Shown piece after piece: positions 1-6,196 of a stretch of DNA of 9,093 nt. The DNA is taken from contig JAKAGN010000085.1 of assembly GCA_021815525.1 (NCBI GenBank), forward strand, positions 1 through 9,093. The letters run 5' to 3'. The notes under the pieces are model-generated. The model made no database searches. It was not told the origin of the DNA and worked only from the letters and a program-made list of their open reading frames with translations. The stretch's first letter is position 1, and each line of letters starts with the position of its first letter. Source of the DNA: Deltaproteobacteria bacterium (GTDB lineage Bacteria > Desulfobacterota > Desulfobacteria > Desulfobacterales > Desulfatibacillaceae). The position numbers were made by a program, and so were the translations under genes.

Positions 1-554
1 GCCGCGAAAAGATCGTCCAGCGGGCATATCGCGGCACGTGTCAGCTCGGGAGCGCCGTTTTCCGAAAGATACTTGTGCGCCCCGCACCGCAACACATCGA
101 GATCCGCCAGGTGCCCCTTTTCCGTGGGCAGGATCTCGTACATCCACCCGTTGGGGTCATCCGCGCGGTTATCGGAAAAAGCCAGCAGCCTTATGGCCGC
201 CCTTACCGCAAAAGCGTTTTTGGCGGCCCGCCTCACCAAAAACGCTGCTTTTTTATGCATGAAGGCCAGGAGAAAAGCCTCGTTGAACCGGGCCGCCAGC
301 AAAAGCGCCCGGTCCCGGTCCAGCCTTTCGGACAAGGCCAGGTAGACCGGCAGCACCATCACCGCGGCCGCCAGATTGACCCTGCCGCCCAAAGTCTTCA
401 GCACCGGAACCGATGGCCGCAGGTGCGCGTAATGCCTTTTTGCGGATTCAAGAACTTCCAGCGCGGCATTGCTACCCAGGGCCTGTTCAAGGCCCGGCTT
501 CCCCCATTCCAGAGAGTGCGCAAAACCTGCGTCAAAATCGGGAAAGCGGATCAT
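1..554 (-). CDS. ATC hydrolase-like protein (PF14196-type), C-terminus cut by window edge
   Basis: The reading frame is open from an ATG at 554 to the left edge, giving 184 residues without a stop, so the C-terminus is missing. A good Shine-Dalgarno (GGAGGA, 561-566) sits 6 bases before the ATG. The protein is helix-rich (about residues 28-125). Near the visible end it has a Cys-x(n)-Gly-Ala-Pro-Glu-Leu...Cys-Pro-Leu-Asp arrangement (C157, GAPEL about 167-171, C177, D180), which I recognise as typical of the L-2-amino-thiazoline-4-carboxylic acid hydrolase family. Characterised members open the thiazoline ring of ATC to N-carbamoyl-cysteine, but most members are uncharacterised, so the substrate is unknown. 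No signal peptide is visible, so it is probably cytoplasmic. It lies 65 bases after the nitrilase-family gene in the same direction and is probably the next gene of that operon. The family call rests on motif memory only. Confidence 0.62.
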   Translation of the reverse strand, partial: MIRFPDFDAGFAHSLEWGKPGLEQALGSNAALEVLESAKRHYAHLRPSVPVLKTLGGRVNLAAAVMVLPVYLALSERLDRDRALLLAARFNEAFLLAFMHKKAAFLVRRAAKNAFAVRAAIRLLAFSDNRADDPNGWMYEILPTEKGHLADLDVLRCGAHKYLSENGAPELTRAAICPLDDLFA

Positions 555-619
555 GGTTTTTCCTCCAGGGCGTCTGCGCGCCTGATTGGGTGGATTGCAG
601 CCCGCTTTTTCCGTAATTT

Positions 620-1519
620 TCAGCCTTTATGAAGCTTTTCCCGGGCGGCCCGGACAAATCCCGCGGTCTTGTAAAGGGCGTGCTCGGCGGCCAGGACGGG
701 CGTGAGCCAGCCCCGGCTGGGCCAGGGGGCGGGGTCGTCGGCGGGGCCGGTGTTTTTGAGCTCGATTTCCGCCATGAGGGTCTGCTCGCCGGTGGTGACG
801 CCCTTTTCCACGAAGCCCGCGGGCGTGACGATGGAGGAGCCGCCTATCATCCAGGTGTCCGAGCCGAAAAGCCGGTGGGGGCCTCCCCAGGAATCGCAAT
901 AGACCACGGGCGCGCCCACGTAGCGGGCGATCCTCTGGGGAAGCTCCCGGATGAGCACGTCGTTGTGGCGCGCCGCGCGGCCCAGCGGCCCCCGCTTGTA
1001 ATCCCGCGAGAAATCAGGCCACGCCGAGGAGATGGCCATCATGTCCACCCGGCCCCGGTAGGGCGAAAAAACATCCTTATACAGCATGTCCTTGCAGATG
1101 GCGCATCCGATGCGGCCGAAGGGGGTGCCGTGGATCACGGGCTCGCTTCCCGGGACCGCGAAAAGGTTCTCGTGGGCCACCAGCTCGTTTTTGAAATACA
1201 TGCCGGAAAGTCCCTCCGGCGAAAAATAGCCCTGGGTGTTCCGCAGCCTGCCGTCCTGCTCCCGTAAAAAACCCGCGAAGATGTGCACAGATTGCTCTTG
1301 GGCCAGGCCCGCCAAGCGCGCCACGAAGGGCAGGGCATTTTGGGCCTGCCGCCGGTTGTAGCAGGCAACGGTGTAGCCTGTGACCGCCAGCTCCGGCAAA
1401 AGGCAGATTTTGGCCCCTTCCGCCGCGGCCCTTCTCACGGCCTCCTCGCAGGCGGCGATGTTCTTCTCCATGCTTAGAGAGCTTACGTCGATCTGGCACG
1501 AGGCCACGGTGACCTTCAT
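620..1519 (-). CDS. Nitrilase-superfamily carbon-nitrogen hydrolase
   Basis: This 299-residue protein is of typical length for a carbon-nitrogen hydrolase domain. The catalytic triad is intact: Glu43 in LLPELAVTGY, Lys110 in YFKNEL, and Cys142 in GCAICKDM. Family members hydrolyse amides, N-carbamoyl groups or nitriles through a Cys thioester. Motifs do not separate an aliphatic amidase, an N-carbamoyl amidohydrolase or another branch. No signal peptide is seen, so it is probably cytoplasmic. The ATG at 1519 has a GGAGG Shine-Dalgarno 5 bases upstream. The gene follows the etfA fusion by 62 bases and precedes the ATC-hydrolase-like gene by 65 bases, all on one strand, suggesting one transcript. 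With that neighbour, a decarbamoylase role is conceivable because ATC hydrolases produce N-carbamoyl-cysteine; this is inference. The antisense frames over this gene are composition artefacts. Confidence 0.85.
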   Translation of the reverse strand: MKVTVASCQIDVSSLSMEKNIAACEEAVRRAAAEGAKICLLPELAVTGYTVACYNRRQAQNALPFVARLAGLAQEQSVHIFAGFLREQDGRLRNTQGYFSPEGLSGMYFKNELVAHENLFAVPGSEPVIHGTPFGRIGCAICKDMLYKDVFSPYRGRVDMMAISSAWPDFSRDYKRGPLGRAARHNDVLIRELPQRIARYVGAPVVYCDSWGGPHRLFGSDTWMIGGSSIVTPAGFVEKGVTTGEQTLMAEIELKNTGPADDPAPWPSRGWLTPVLAAEHALYKTAGFVRAAREKLHKG

Positions 1520-1581
1520 TTAGCCTCCATTGCAATGCCGTAAATGCCCTCCGCCGGCCCAAAATCCGCCCACGCCCCTCC

Positions 1582-3174
1582 CTACGGCGTGTAAAGCACC
1601 ACCAGGCAGCAGGTTTCGGACTCGGAGAGGCTTTTCAGCTTGTGGGGGGTCATGGAGTTGAAGTGGCGGGATTCGCCGGGTTTCAAGGTTTGGGGCTTGC
1701 CGTCCAGGGAGAGCTCCAGGTCGCCCGTTAAGACGTAGACGAACTCCTCGCCCTCGTGCTTGTAGTCCACGGGCTTGTGGGCTTTTTTCGGCTCGATGGT
1801 GATGAGGAAGGCCCGCAGGTGCTCCCACTCCGCGCCGGGAGTGAGGGTCTGGTAGGAGTAGTTTTCGGTGCGGCGGGTGTAGGCCTGCTCGCGGAGGCCC
1901 GCCACCTGCTCGCGTTCGCCGGGGTTCAAGAACGCCGCCGGGTCCACGTCCAGGGCGCGGGCGAGCCTCAGGAGAAAGCCCACCGAGGGCGTCACGGCGT
2001 TTTCCTCGACGTCCAATATGGATTCCGGGCTTTGGCCGGTGGCCTGGGCCAGGTCCTCGCGGGACCACTGCCTGGCCTCGCGGAGCTTTTTGACCAGCGC
2101 CCCGGTGCCGCCGAGGGGGCCGGCGGCGGGCTCGCCAGCGCCGCAGACGTCCCGGGCCAGGCGTCCAAGCACCGCGGCCTTGACCTTGGCCACGAGGACC
2201 GGGATGAACAAGGTGGCGTCCGCGACGACGCCCAAGTCGGCGCAGTCGAAGATGGGTGCGGACTTGTCGCGGTTGACCGCCACGACGCAGCCCGCGCCCG
2301 CGATTCCCGCGGTGTACTGGATGGCCCCGGAGGCGCCCACCGATATGAGGAGCCGGGGCGCGACGGTCTTTCCGGTCTGGCCGATCAAGCGGCTCTCGTC
2401 GGCCCAGTGATTGAGGACCGCGGGCCGCGTGGCTCCCAGCTGGCCCGAAAGCGCGGCGGCCAGCTCGCGGAGGCGGCCGAAGCCCTCGGAGCCCCCGGCC
2501 CCCGCGCCGCCCACCACCACGGTTTCGGCTTGCTCCAGGCCGCGCGGGTCGCGCTCCTCGGTTTTCGACGAGATAAGTGCCAGTCCGGGCGGGGCATCGA
2601 GCGCGCCAAGGTCCATCTCATAGACCTCGCACATGGCGGGCCGCTCGCGGCGAAGCCTCAAGAAGGCCGTGGGGTTCACCGTGGCGCAGCCCCATTCGGC
2701 CCCTTCCGCGAAGCCGATCCGGGCCATGACGCGGCCGCCCCAGGATGGGCAGTCCGCCACGAAGCCGCCGTTTTCAAAGGACAAGGCCTCGCAGTCGGCT
2801 ATGAGCCCCGCGTTCCTCATGACCGCGAGGCGCGCGGCGGTCTCCCGCGAGAAGTCGGAGAGGGGAAAGAGCACCAGCGCCGGGCGCAGGCTCTCCACGG
2901 CGCGGGCGAGCGCGCGGGAAGTGACGTCCGGCCGGGCCTTTTGAAGGCTTGGAGAGACCAGGCGCAGCACCCTTTCCGCGCCGTGGGCCGATGCCTCGGA
3001 GGCGGCCTCGGAGAAATCCGGGCAGGAGCCCTCCTGCGGCCCCGCGATGACGGCCACCGGCACGGTTCCGGCGCGCTCGGAAAGGCTTGCGGCCAGTGAC
3101 AGGACGTTTAAGCTCCCGTCGAAGAAGCGCCGGTCCCGTAGATCCATCACCACCCAGATCGTCTTGTCGCTCAT
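1582..3174 (-). CDS. etfA: EtfA electron transfer flavoprotein alpha subunit fused to an XRE HTH-cupin regulator
   Basis: The protein has 530 residues, about 200 more than a usual EtfA. Residues 1-340 are EtfA: an N-terminal Rossmann-like domain (to about 200), then the FAD domain with GATR (247-250), GQTGK (265-269), SGAIQ (282-286) and the NRD..APIFDCADLGVVAD segment (301-319). Residues about 356-415 form an XRE-type helix-turn-helix (KKLREARQWSREDLAQATG, then a SILDVEENAVTPS recognition region). Residues about 440-530 form a cupin barrel with HEGEEFVYVLTGDLEL (from H473; E477 a likely ligand) and H511. EtfA with EtfB accepts electrons from acyl-CoA or other dehydrogenases and passes them to the quinone pool. 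XRE-cupin proteins are normally stand-alone transcription regulators of about 180 residues, which matches the tail. Within the FAD site, Tyr287 replaces the His of SGAIQH and Ala224 the Arg of GGRG. The start at 3174 lies 32 bases after etfB, with only a weak Shine-Dalgarno. The linker (about 340-356) shows no frameshift sign. Confidence 0.88.
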   Translation of the reverse strand: MSDKTIWVVMDLRDRRFFDGSLNVLSLAASLSERAGTVPVAVIAGPQEGSCPDFSEAASEASAHGAERVLRLVSPSLQKARPDVTSRALARAVESLRPALVLFPLSDFSRETAARLAVMRNAGLIADCEALSFENGGFVADCPSWGGRVMARIGFAEGAEWGCATVNPTAFLRLRRERPAMCEVYEMDLGALDAPPGLALISSKTEERDPRGLEQAETVVVGGAGAGGSEGFGRLRELAAALSGQLGATRPAVLNHWADESRLIGQTGKTVAPRLLISVGASGAIQYTAGIAGAGCVVAVNRDKSAPIFDCADLGVVADATLFIPVLVAKVKAAVLGRLARDVCGAGEPAAGPLGGTGALVKKLREARQWSREDLAQATGQSPESILDVEENAVTPSVGFLLRLARALDVDPAAFLNPGEREQVAGLREQAYTRRTENYSYQTLTPGAEWEHLRAFLITIEPKKAHKPVDYKHEGEEFVYVLTGDLELSLDGKPQTLKPGESRHFNSMTPHKLKSLSESETCCLVVLYTP

Positions 3175-3194
3175 GGACTTAACCTGCCGGAATG

Positions 3195-3207
3195 AAGAAT
3201 ATTTCTT
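3195..3207. promoter_or_regulatory. AT-rich palindrome between etfB and etfA (possible operator, weak)
   Basis: AAGAA-TAT-TTCTT is a perfect 5-bp inverted repeat with a 3-base centre. It lies mostly in the 32-base gap between the etfB stop and the etfA start, in an otherwise GC-rich region. Because the downstream gene encodes a helix-turn-helix domain, this could be a self-operator, but a palindrome this short in an AT-rich patch may arise by chance. Confidence 0.18.
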
Positions 3208-3992
3208 TATATGTAGCCCTTTGCGGTCCAGCGCGCCACAAGCTCCTCCGCCACGGCGTCGGAGCTTCCCTCCAGGAACTCGCAGCGCCGCTTCTTCGCG
3301 GCCCGTGTCATGGAGACCACCCGCGTCGGAGACCCGGCGAGGCCCACCTCTCCCGGATCTAGGCCCAGGTCCGCCGCCGAAAGAACCTCCACGGGCTTTT
3401 GCTCGAAGGCCGCCGCGATGCAGGAAAGGGGCAGGTCCCGGGGCTCAGCGGCCCTCGGGTGGACCGAGACGGCCGCCGGAAGCGAGACCGCGAAGACCTC
3501 CACGAAGCCGTCGGCGCGCCTCGTGACCGTGAGGCCGCCCTCCGCCGCCGCCAACGCCACCGCCTGCGACACGAAGGGGAGCCCCAGAATCTGCGCCGTT
3601 TGCGCCCCCACCTGGCCCGAGTCGGAGTCGGAGCTGCGCGCCCCCAGCATCACCAGGTCGAATGGCCCGAGCCTCCTCACTCCCGCCGCCAGCGTCCTGC
3701 TGGTGGCCAGCGTGTCGCCCCCCGCAAGCAAGGGATCGCTCAATAGCGCCGCCCGGTCCGCCCCGGCCGCCAGCGCCGTGGCCAGGCTGAAGCGCGCGGG
3801 AGCGGGCCCCATCGAGATGGCCGCCACACTCCCCCCGAAGGCGTCCCGAAGCTGGCAGGCCAGCTCCAGGGCCACCCGGTCGAAGGGATTCATGGCGCTG
3901 TTCTCCACGGAGCGGGCCACCGTGGGGCCGGGCCCTTCGGCGGGCGCGGCCGTCACCACCGACTTCACGCAAACGGCGATCGTAAGGGGCAT
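3207..3992 (-). CDS. etfB: EtfB electron transfer flavoprotein beta subunit
   Basis: This 261-residue protein has the usual EtfB length. Family landmarks are the start MPLTIAVCVKSV, the NPFDRVALELA segment (35-45), and the AMP/nucleotide-binding segment GARSSDSDSGQVGAQTAQILGLP (117-139), followed by the LPAAVSVHPRAAEPRDLPL region (171-189) that links to the recognition loop. EtfB carries the structural AMP, or a second FAD in bifurcating ETFs, and docks the partner dehydrogenase. The ATG at 3992 is preferred over the in-frame TTG at 4013 because GGGAG lies 5 bases before it. The gene leads the probable etfBA operon. Directly upstream are repeats R1 and C, so the operon promoter must lie within or beyond them. 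A TATAAG box on the minus strand near 4180 could be a -10 but has no convincing -35. Which dehydrogenase it serves is unknown; none is in the window except possibly products linked to the HSD10-like gene upstream. Confidence 0.88.
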   Translation of the reverse strand: MPLTIAVCVKSVVTAAPAEGPGPTVARSVENSAMNPFDRVALELACQLRDAFGGSVAAISMGPAPARFSLATALAAGADRAALLSDPLLAGGDTLATSRTLAAGVRRLGPFDLVMLGARSSDSDSGQVGAQTAQILGLPFVSQAVALAAAEGGLTVTRRADGFVEVFAVSLPAAVSVHPRAAEPRDLPLSCIAAAFEQKPVEVLSAADLGLDPGEVGLAGSPTRVVSMTRAAKKRRCEFLEGSSDAVAEELVARWTAKGYI

Positions 3993-4010
3993 GGGAACTC
4001 CCGTAAAAGA

Positions 4011-4142
4011 CAAAGGCGCCTCCGGCGGCCGGGGGGACTACGTCCCCCCGGACCCCCGATAATGGCTACGCGTGCTTCGCACGCTCCGCAGTTTTTATGA
4101 GGGCTTCGCATCCTTCCGCCCGACTATTTTTACGCGGAAGAG
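4011..4142. repeat. Dispersed repeat R1 with two hairpins (inverted copy of 8951-9089)
   Basis: The first 50 or so bases match the reverse complement of 9035-9089 with one visible difference, and the matching resumes at 4094-4111 and 4132-4142. It holds a 10-bp stem, CCGGGGGGAC/GTCCCCCCGG, with a TAC loop (4029-4051), and a second stem GCGTGC/GCACGC with a TTC loop (4070-4084). In the other copy the second stem is a different sequence of 14 bp with the same loop. It sits immediately upstream of the etfB start. Similar GC-rich hairpin repeats are frequent in intergenic regions of sulfate-reducing bacteria (from memory). A role as terminator, RNA stability element or mobile DNA is open. Confidence 0.85.
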
Positions 4143-4204
4143 GGGCGGTAGGAAGGCCTGCCGTCGCAGGTCATAGAACTTATAAAACAAAGGACTCTGA
4201 AAAT

Positions 4205-4284
4205 TTCAGCCTGGCGGAAAACGATGAGCCGCAAGCCGCGCGGCGAAGCGCAACACAGCGGATCGCGTTTTCCGTCGGGCTGAA
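4205..4284. repeat. Stop-codon-proximal palindromic repeat, copy C (short form)
   Basis: The 19-base arms (4205-4223 and 4266-4284) pair with two mismatches that would both be G-U wobbles in one RNA strand. The arm sequence TTCAGCCTGGCGGAAAACG resembles copies A and B but has CGG where they have ATA, changed in both arms. The centre is only about 42 bases, lacks the central CGTAC hairpin of A and B, and carries a GCGAAGC heptamer (4243-4249). It begins 5 bases after the TAG stop of the short-chain dehydrogenase; TAG is followed in frame by TAA. Confidence 0.75.
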
Positions 4285-4289
4285 CGTTA

Positions 4290-5057
4290 CTATTTTGCCG
4301 CCATGCGTATGGCGGCATCCAGGCGGATGGTCTCGCCGTTCAGCATCCGGTTCTGGATGATGTGGGCGGCGAGCGCCGCATACTCGGGGGCGCGGCCCAT
4401 GCGCTTGGGGAAGGGCATCATCTGGGAGAGCGCGGCCTGGGCCTTTTCCGGGAGGCCCGCCATCATGGGTGTCCAGAAGATGCCGGGAGCTATGGTCATG
4501 ACGCGGATGCCGGAATCGGCCAGCTCGCGGGCGAGCGGAAGCGTCATGCCCGCCACGGCCGCCTTGGAGGCCGCGTAGGCCGCCTGGCCCACCTGGCCCT
4601 CGAAGGCCGCGACGGAGGCGGTGTTGATGATTACGCCGCGTTCGTCGTCCTCGCCCGGGGCGTTGGCCATCATGCGTTCGGCGCACAGGCGGCAGACGAT
4701 GACGGTGCCGAAAAGGTTGATGCGGATGACCCTTTCATAGGCCTCCATCGGGATGGGGCCGCGCTTGCCAACGAGCTTGCCGGGGGTGGCCACGCCCGCG
4801 CAGTTGACGGCCACGTTCACCGTGCCGAAGGCGGAGACGATCCTGTCCAGGGCCGCGGCTACGCTTTTCTCGTCGGTGACGTCGGTTTTGACAAAGATCG
4901 CGTTCGATCCTAGCCGGGCCGCCACCGCCTCGCCGCGGGCCTCGTCCATGTCGCATATCCCCACCCGGCCGCAGGAGGCCACCAGGGCCTCGGCCGTGGC
5001 CTCTCCAAGGCCGGAGGCCCCGCCCGTCACCAGCGCGACAACGCTTTTCAGTTCCAT
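4290..5057 (-). CDS. HSD10-like 3-hydroxyacyl-CoA / 3-hydroxy-2-methylbutyryl-CoA dehydrogenase (SDR)
   Basis: This 255-residue protein has the classical short-chain dehydrogenase length and motifs: cofactor loop TGGASGLG (11-18), Asp36 after the second strand (NAD preference), NCAGVA (85-90), Asn114, and catalytic Ser148, Tyr161 and Lys165 in the NTASVAAFEG...YAASK region. The stretches IINTASVAAFEGQVGQAAY, GIRVMTIAPG, LPEKAQ and LNGETIRLDAAIRM closely recall type 2 3-hydroxyacyl-CoA dehydrogenase (HSD17B10), which oxidises 3-hydroxyacyl-CoAs, including the isoleucine intermediate 3-hydroxy-2-methylbutyryl-CoA, with NAD+. The exact substrate is inferred. The ATG at 5057 follows GGGGG by 5 bases. 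It is codirectional with mrp upstream and etfB downstream, but repeats separate it from both (about 200 and 300 bases), so co-transcription is uncertain. A beta-oxidation link to the ETF genes is plausible. Confidence 0.88.
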   Translation of the reverse strand: MELKSVVALVTGGASGLGEATAEALVASCGRVGICDMDEARGEAVAARLGSNAIFVKTDVTDEKSVAAALDRIVSAFGTVNVAVNCAGVATPGKLVGKRGPIPMEAYERVIRINLFGTVIVCRLCAERMMANAPGEDDERGVIINTASVAAFEGQVGQAAYAASKAAVAGMTLPLARELADSGIRVMTIAPGIFWTPMMAGLPEKAQAALSQMMPFPKRMGRAPEYAALAAHIIQNRMLNGETIRLDAAIRMAAK

Positions 5058-5134
5058 CGCTACCCCCTTAGGTTCGAATTTATCGATCAGGCTTCCTCAT
5101 CAGGCTTGGCAACCCATTGAAAAAGGACGAAATA

Positions 5135-5258
5135 CAGCCTGGATAAAAACGATGAAATGCAAGGCGCGCTAGCGAGCGGCGTAGGGAGCGTACTTTTCGT
5201 ACGTGACCGAGCCGCGAGGCGATGCGCAACGCAGCAGTTCGCGTTTTTAGACAGGCTG
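5135..5258. repeat. Stop-codon-proximal palindromic repeat, copy A
   Basis: The terminal arms (CAGCCTGGATAAAAACG at 5135-5151 and its inverted partner at 5242-5258) pair except at two positions. The middle includes a 28-base block (5184-5211) identical in reverse complement to 8697-8724 of copy B, containing the hairpin CGTAC-TTTTC-GTACG. On the minus strand the element begins on the base right after the TAG stop of mrp (5261-5259). It looks like a small non-autonomous palindromic element or REP-like unit. Transcription termination or 3' end protection for mrp is possible. Confidence 0.85.
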
Positions 5259-6095
5259 CTAAGCCAGAAGCTTCTCCACGATGCCCGCAAGCGCCGATGC
5301 AAAGGGCGTCTGGGCGTCCGTGCCCATCACCGGGCGGCCCTGGTCGCAGGCCCCGGGCACCGTAAGGTCGAAGGGGATGCTCCCCAAAAACGGGATGTCG
5401 GCGTCCCTGGCGGTTTTCGCGCCGCCCTCGGCGTCGCCGAAAAGCGGTATGGTCTTGCCGCAGTGCGGGCAGGGAAAGGCCCCCATGTTCTCGATCAGGC
5501 CCGCGATCCTCATGTTCACTTTTTTACAGAAATGGATGGATTTCCTTACGTCCGCGCAGGCCACCTCCTGGGGCGTGCACACGATGACCGCCTCGGCGTC
5601 CGGGATGACCTGGGCCACCGTGAGGGGCTCGTCGCCCGTGCCGGGGGGCGCGTCGATCACCAGGACGTCCAGGTCGTCCCACAAAACGTCCGCGATGAAC
5701 TGGCGGATGACACCGTGCTTGGCGGGCCCGCGCCAGATCACCGAGTGGTCGGCCTCGGCCATGAGGGCCTGCATGGAGACAACCTTCAGGTTCTGCCCCG
5801 CGGGATACGGAATGATGAGATTCTGGGGCGTGACGTCCAAAAGGGTTGTCAAACCCATGATCTTGGCGATGCTGGGGCCGTGGAGGTCCACGTCCAGAAG
5901 CCCCGTCGCGAGCCCCTTCCGGGAAAGCGCCACGGCTATGTTGGCGGCGATGCTGCTCTTCCCAACCCCGCCCTTGCCGCTCATGACAATGAGCTTCCGC
6001 TTGATGCGCGAAAGGCTCGACTCGATCATCTTGTCCTGGATCTCCATGGCGGCGCGGCTCCCGCCGCATCCCCCGCCCGTTTCCTGCTGCGCCAT
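5259..6095 (-). CDS. mrp: Mrp/ApbC-family ATP-binding Fe-S cluster carrier
   Basis: This 278-residue P-loop protein has the deviant Walker A GKGGVGKS (40-47), the DVDLHGPS switch segment (68-75), the GPAKHGVIRQF region (123-133), the VIDAPPGTGDEPLT Walker B block (146-159), and C-terminal CPHC (209-212), whose cysteines hold a bridging [4Fe-4S] cluster in the dimer. Mrp/ApbC/NBP35 proteins deliver Fe-S clusters to apo-enzymes in the cytoplasm. The N-terminus holds one Cys (C10 in GGGCGG), where some anaerobe homologues have several. The ATG at 6095 is chosen over an in-frame TTG at 6113 because GGGAG lies 8 bases upstream. Its stop abuts palindromic copy A and its start follows the long hairpin at 6137-6196. 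Its job may be general, but Fe-S demand by ETF-linked oxidoreductases would fit the setting. Confidence 0.93.
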   Translation of the reverse strand: MAQQETGGGCGGSRAAMEIQDKMIESSLSRIKRKLIVMSGKGGVGKSSIAANIAVALSRKGLATGLLDVDLHGPSIAKIMGLTTLLDVTPQNLIIPYPAGQNLKVVSMQALMAEADHSVIWRGPAKHGVIRQFIADVLWDDLDVLVIDAPPGTGDEPLTVAQVIPDAEAVIVCTPQEVACADVRKSIHFCKKVNMRIAGLIENMGAFPCPHCGKTIPLFGDAEGGAKTARDADIPFLGSIPFDLTVPGACDQGRPVMGTDAQTPFASALAGIVEKLLA

Positions 6096-6136
6096 CGTAG
6101 GTTCTCCCTTCAAGTTAAAGAAAAGAAAGGATTTGC

Positions 6137-6196
6137 GGGGGGAGGGGGAGGGGAGAACCTTTTATGAATAAAAGGTTCTCCCCTCCCCCTCCCCCC
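6137..6196. repeat. Perfect 29-bp hairpin with polypurine/polypyrimidine arms
   Basis: The left arm (6137-6165) and right arm (6168-6196) are perfectly complementary over 29 bases with a 2-base centre (GA). The outer 17 positions are pure G/A against C/T, and the inner part reads AGAACCTTTTAT. The C/T run continues to about 6234, so the minus strand holds many G-runs of 4-7 and could form G-quadruplexes. It lies between the lipoprotein stop (6312) and the mrp start (6095), where it could end or attenuate transcription. There is no U-tract typical of an intrinsic terminator outside the stem. Confidence 0.9.

Noticed and set aside
555..619. Possible fourth, degenerate copy of the stop-codon palindrome after the nitrilase stop
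   Set aside because: A short ACGGAAAAAGCG stretch resembles copy C, but no inverted partner arm or terminal motif could be found.
75..632. Plus-strand open frame of 185 codons opposite the ATC-hydrolase-like gene
   Set aside because: The minus frame has a strong ribosome site, family motifs and no stop. The plus frame encodes a basic, low-complexity product with no recognisable family.
629..1267. Plus-strand frame of 212 codons opposite the nitrilase gene
   Set aside because: The minus strand has an intact Glu-Lys-Cys triad and full family length; the plus frame is a GC-rich antisense shadow.
1756..3099. Very long plus-strand frame (447 codons) opposite the etfA fusion
   Set aside because: It is long only because stop codons are rare in GC-rich antisense frames. 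The product is Gly/Arg/Ala/His-rich without motifs.
4011..4284. CRISPR array or tRNA/riboswitch in the etfB upstream region
   Set aside because: The repeats are palindromes of different types, not regularly spaced direct repeats, and no cloverleaf or known aptamer pattern is seen.
5157..5302. Short frames running through palindromic copy A
   Set aside because: They are composed mainly of the repeat and the end of mrp, with no ribosome site or motif.
5157..6167. Plus-strand frames of about 300-336 codons opposite mrp
   Set aside because: They cover the intergenic repeat and run antisense to a clear P-loop protein; no family features.
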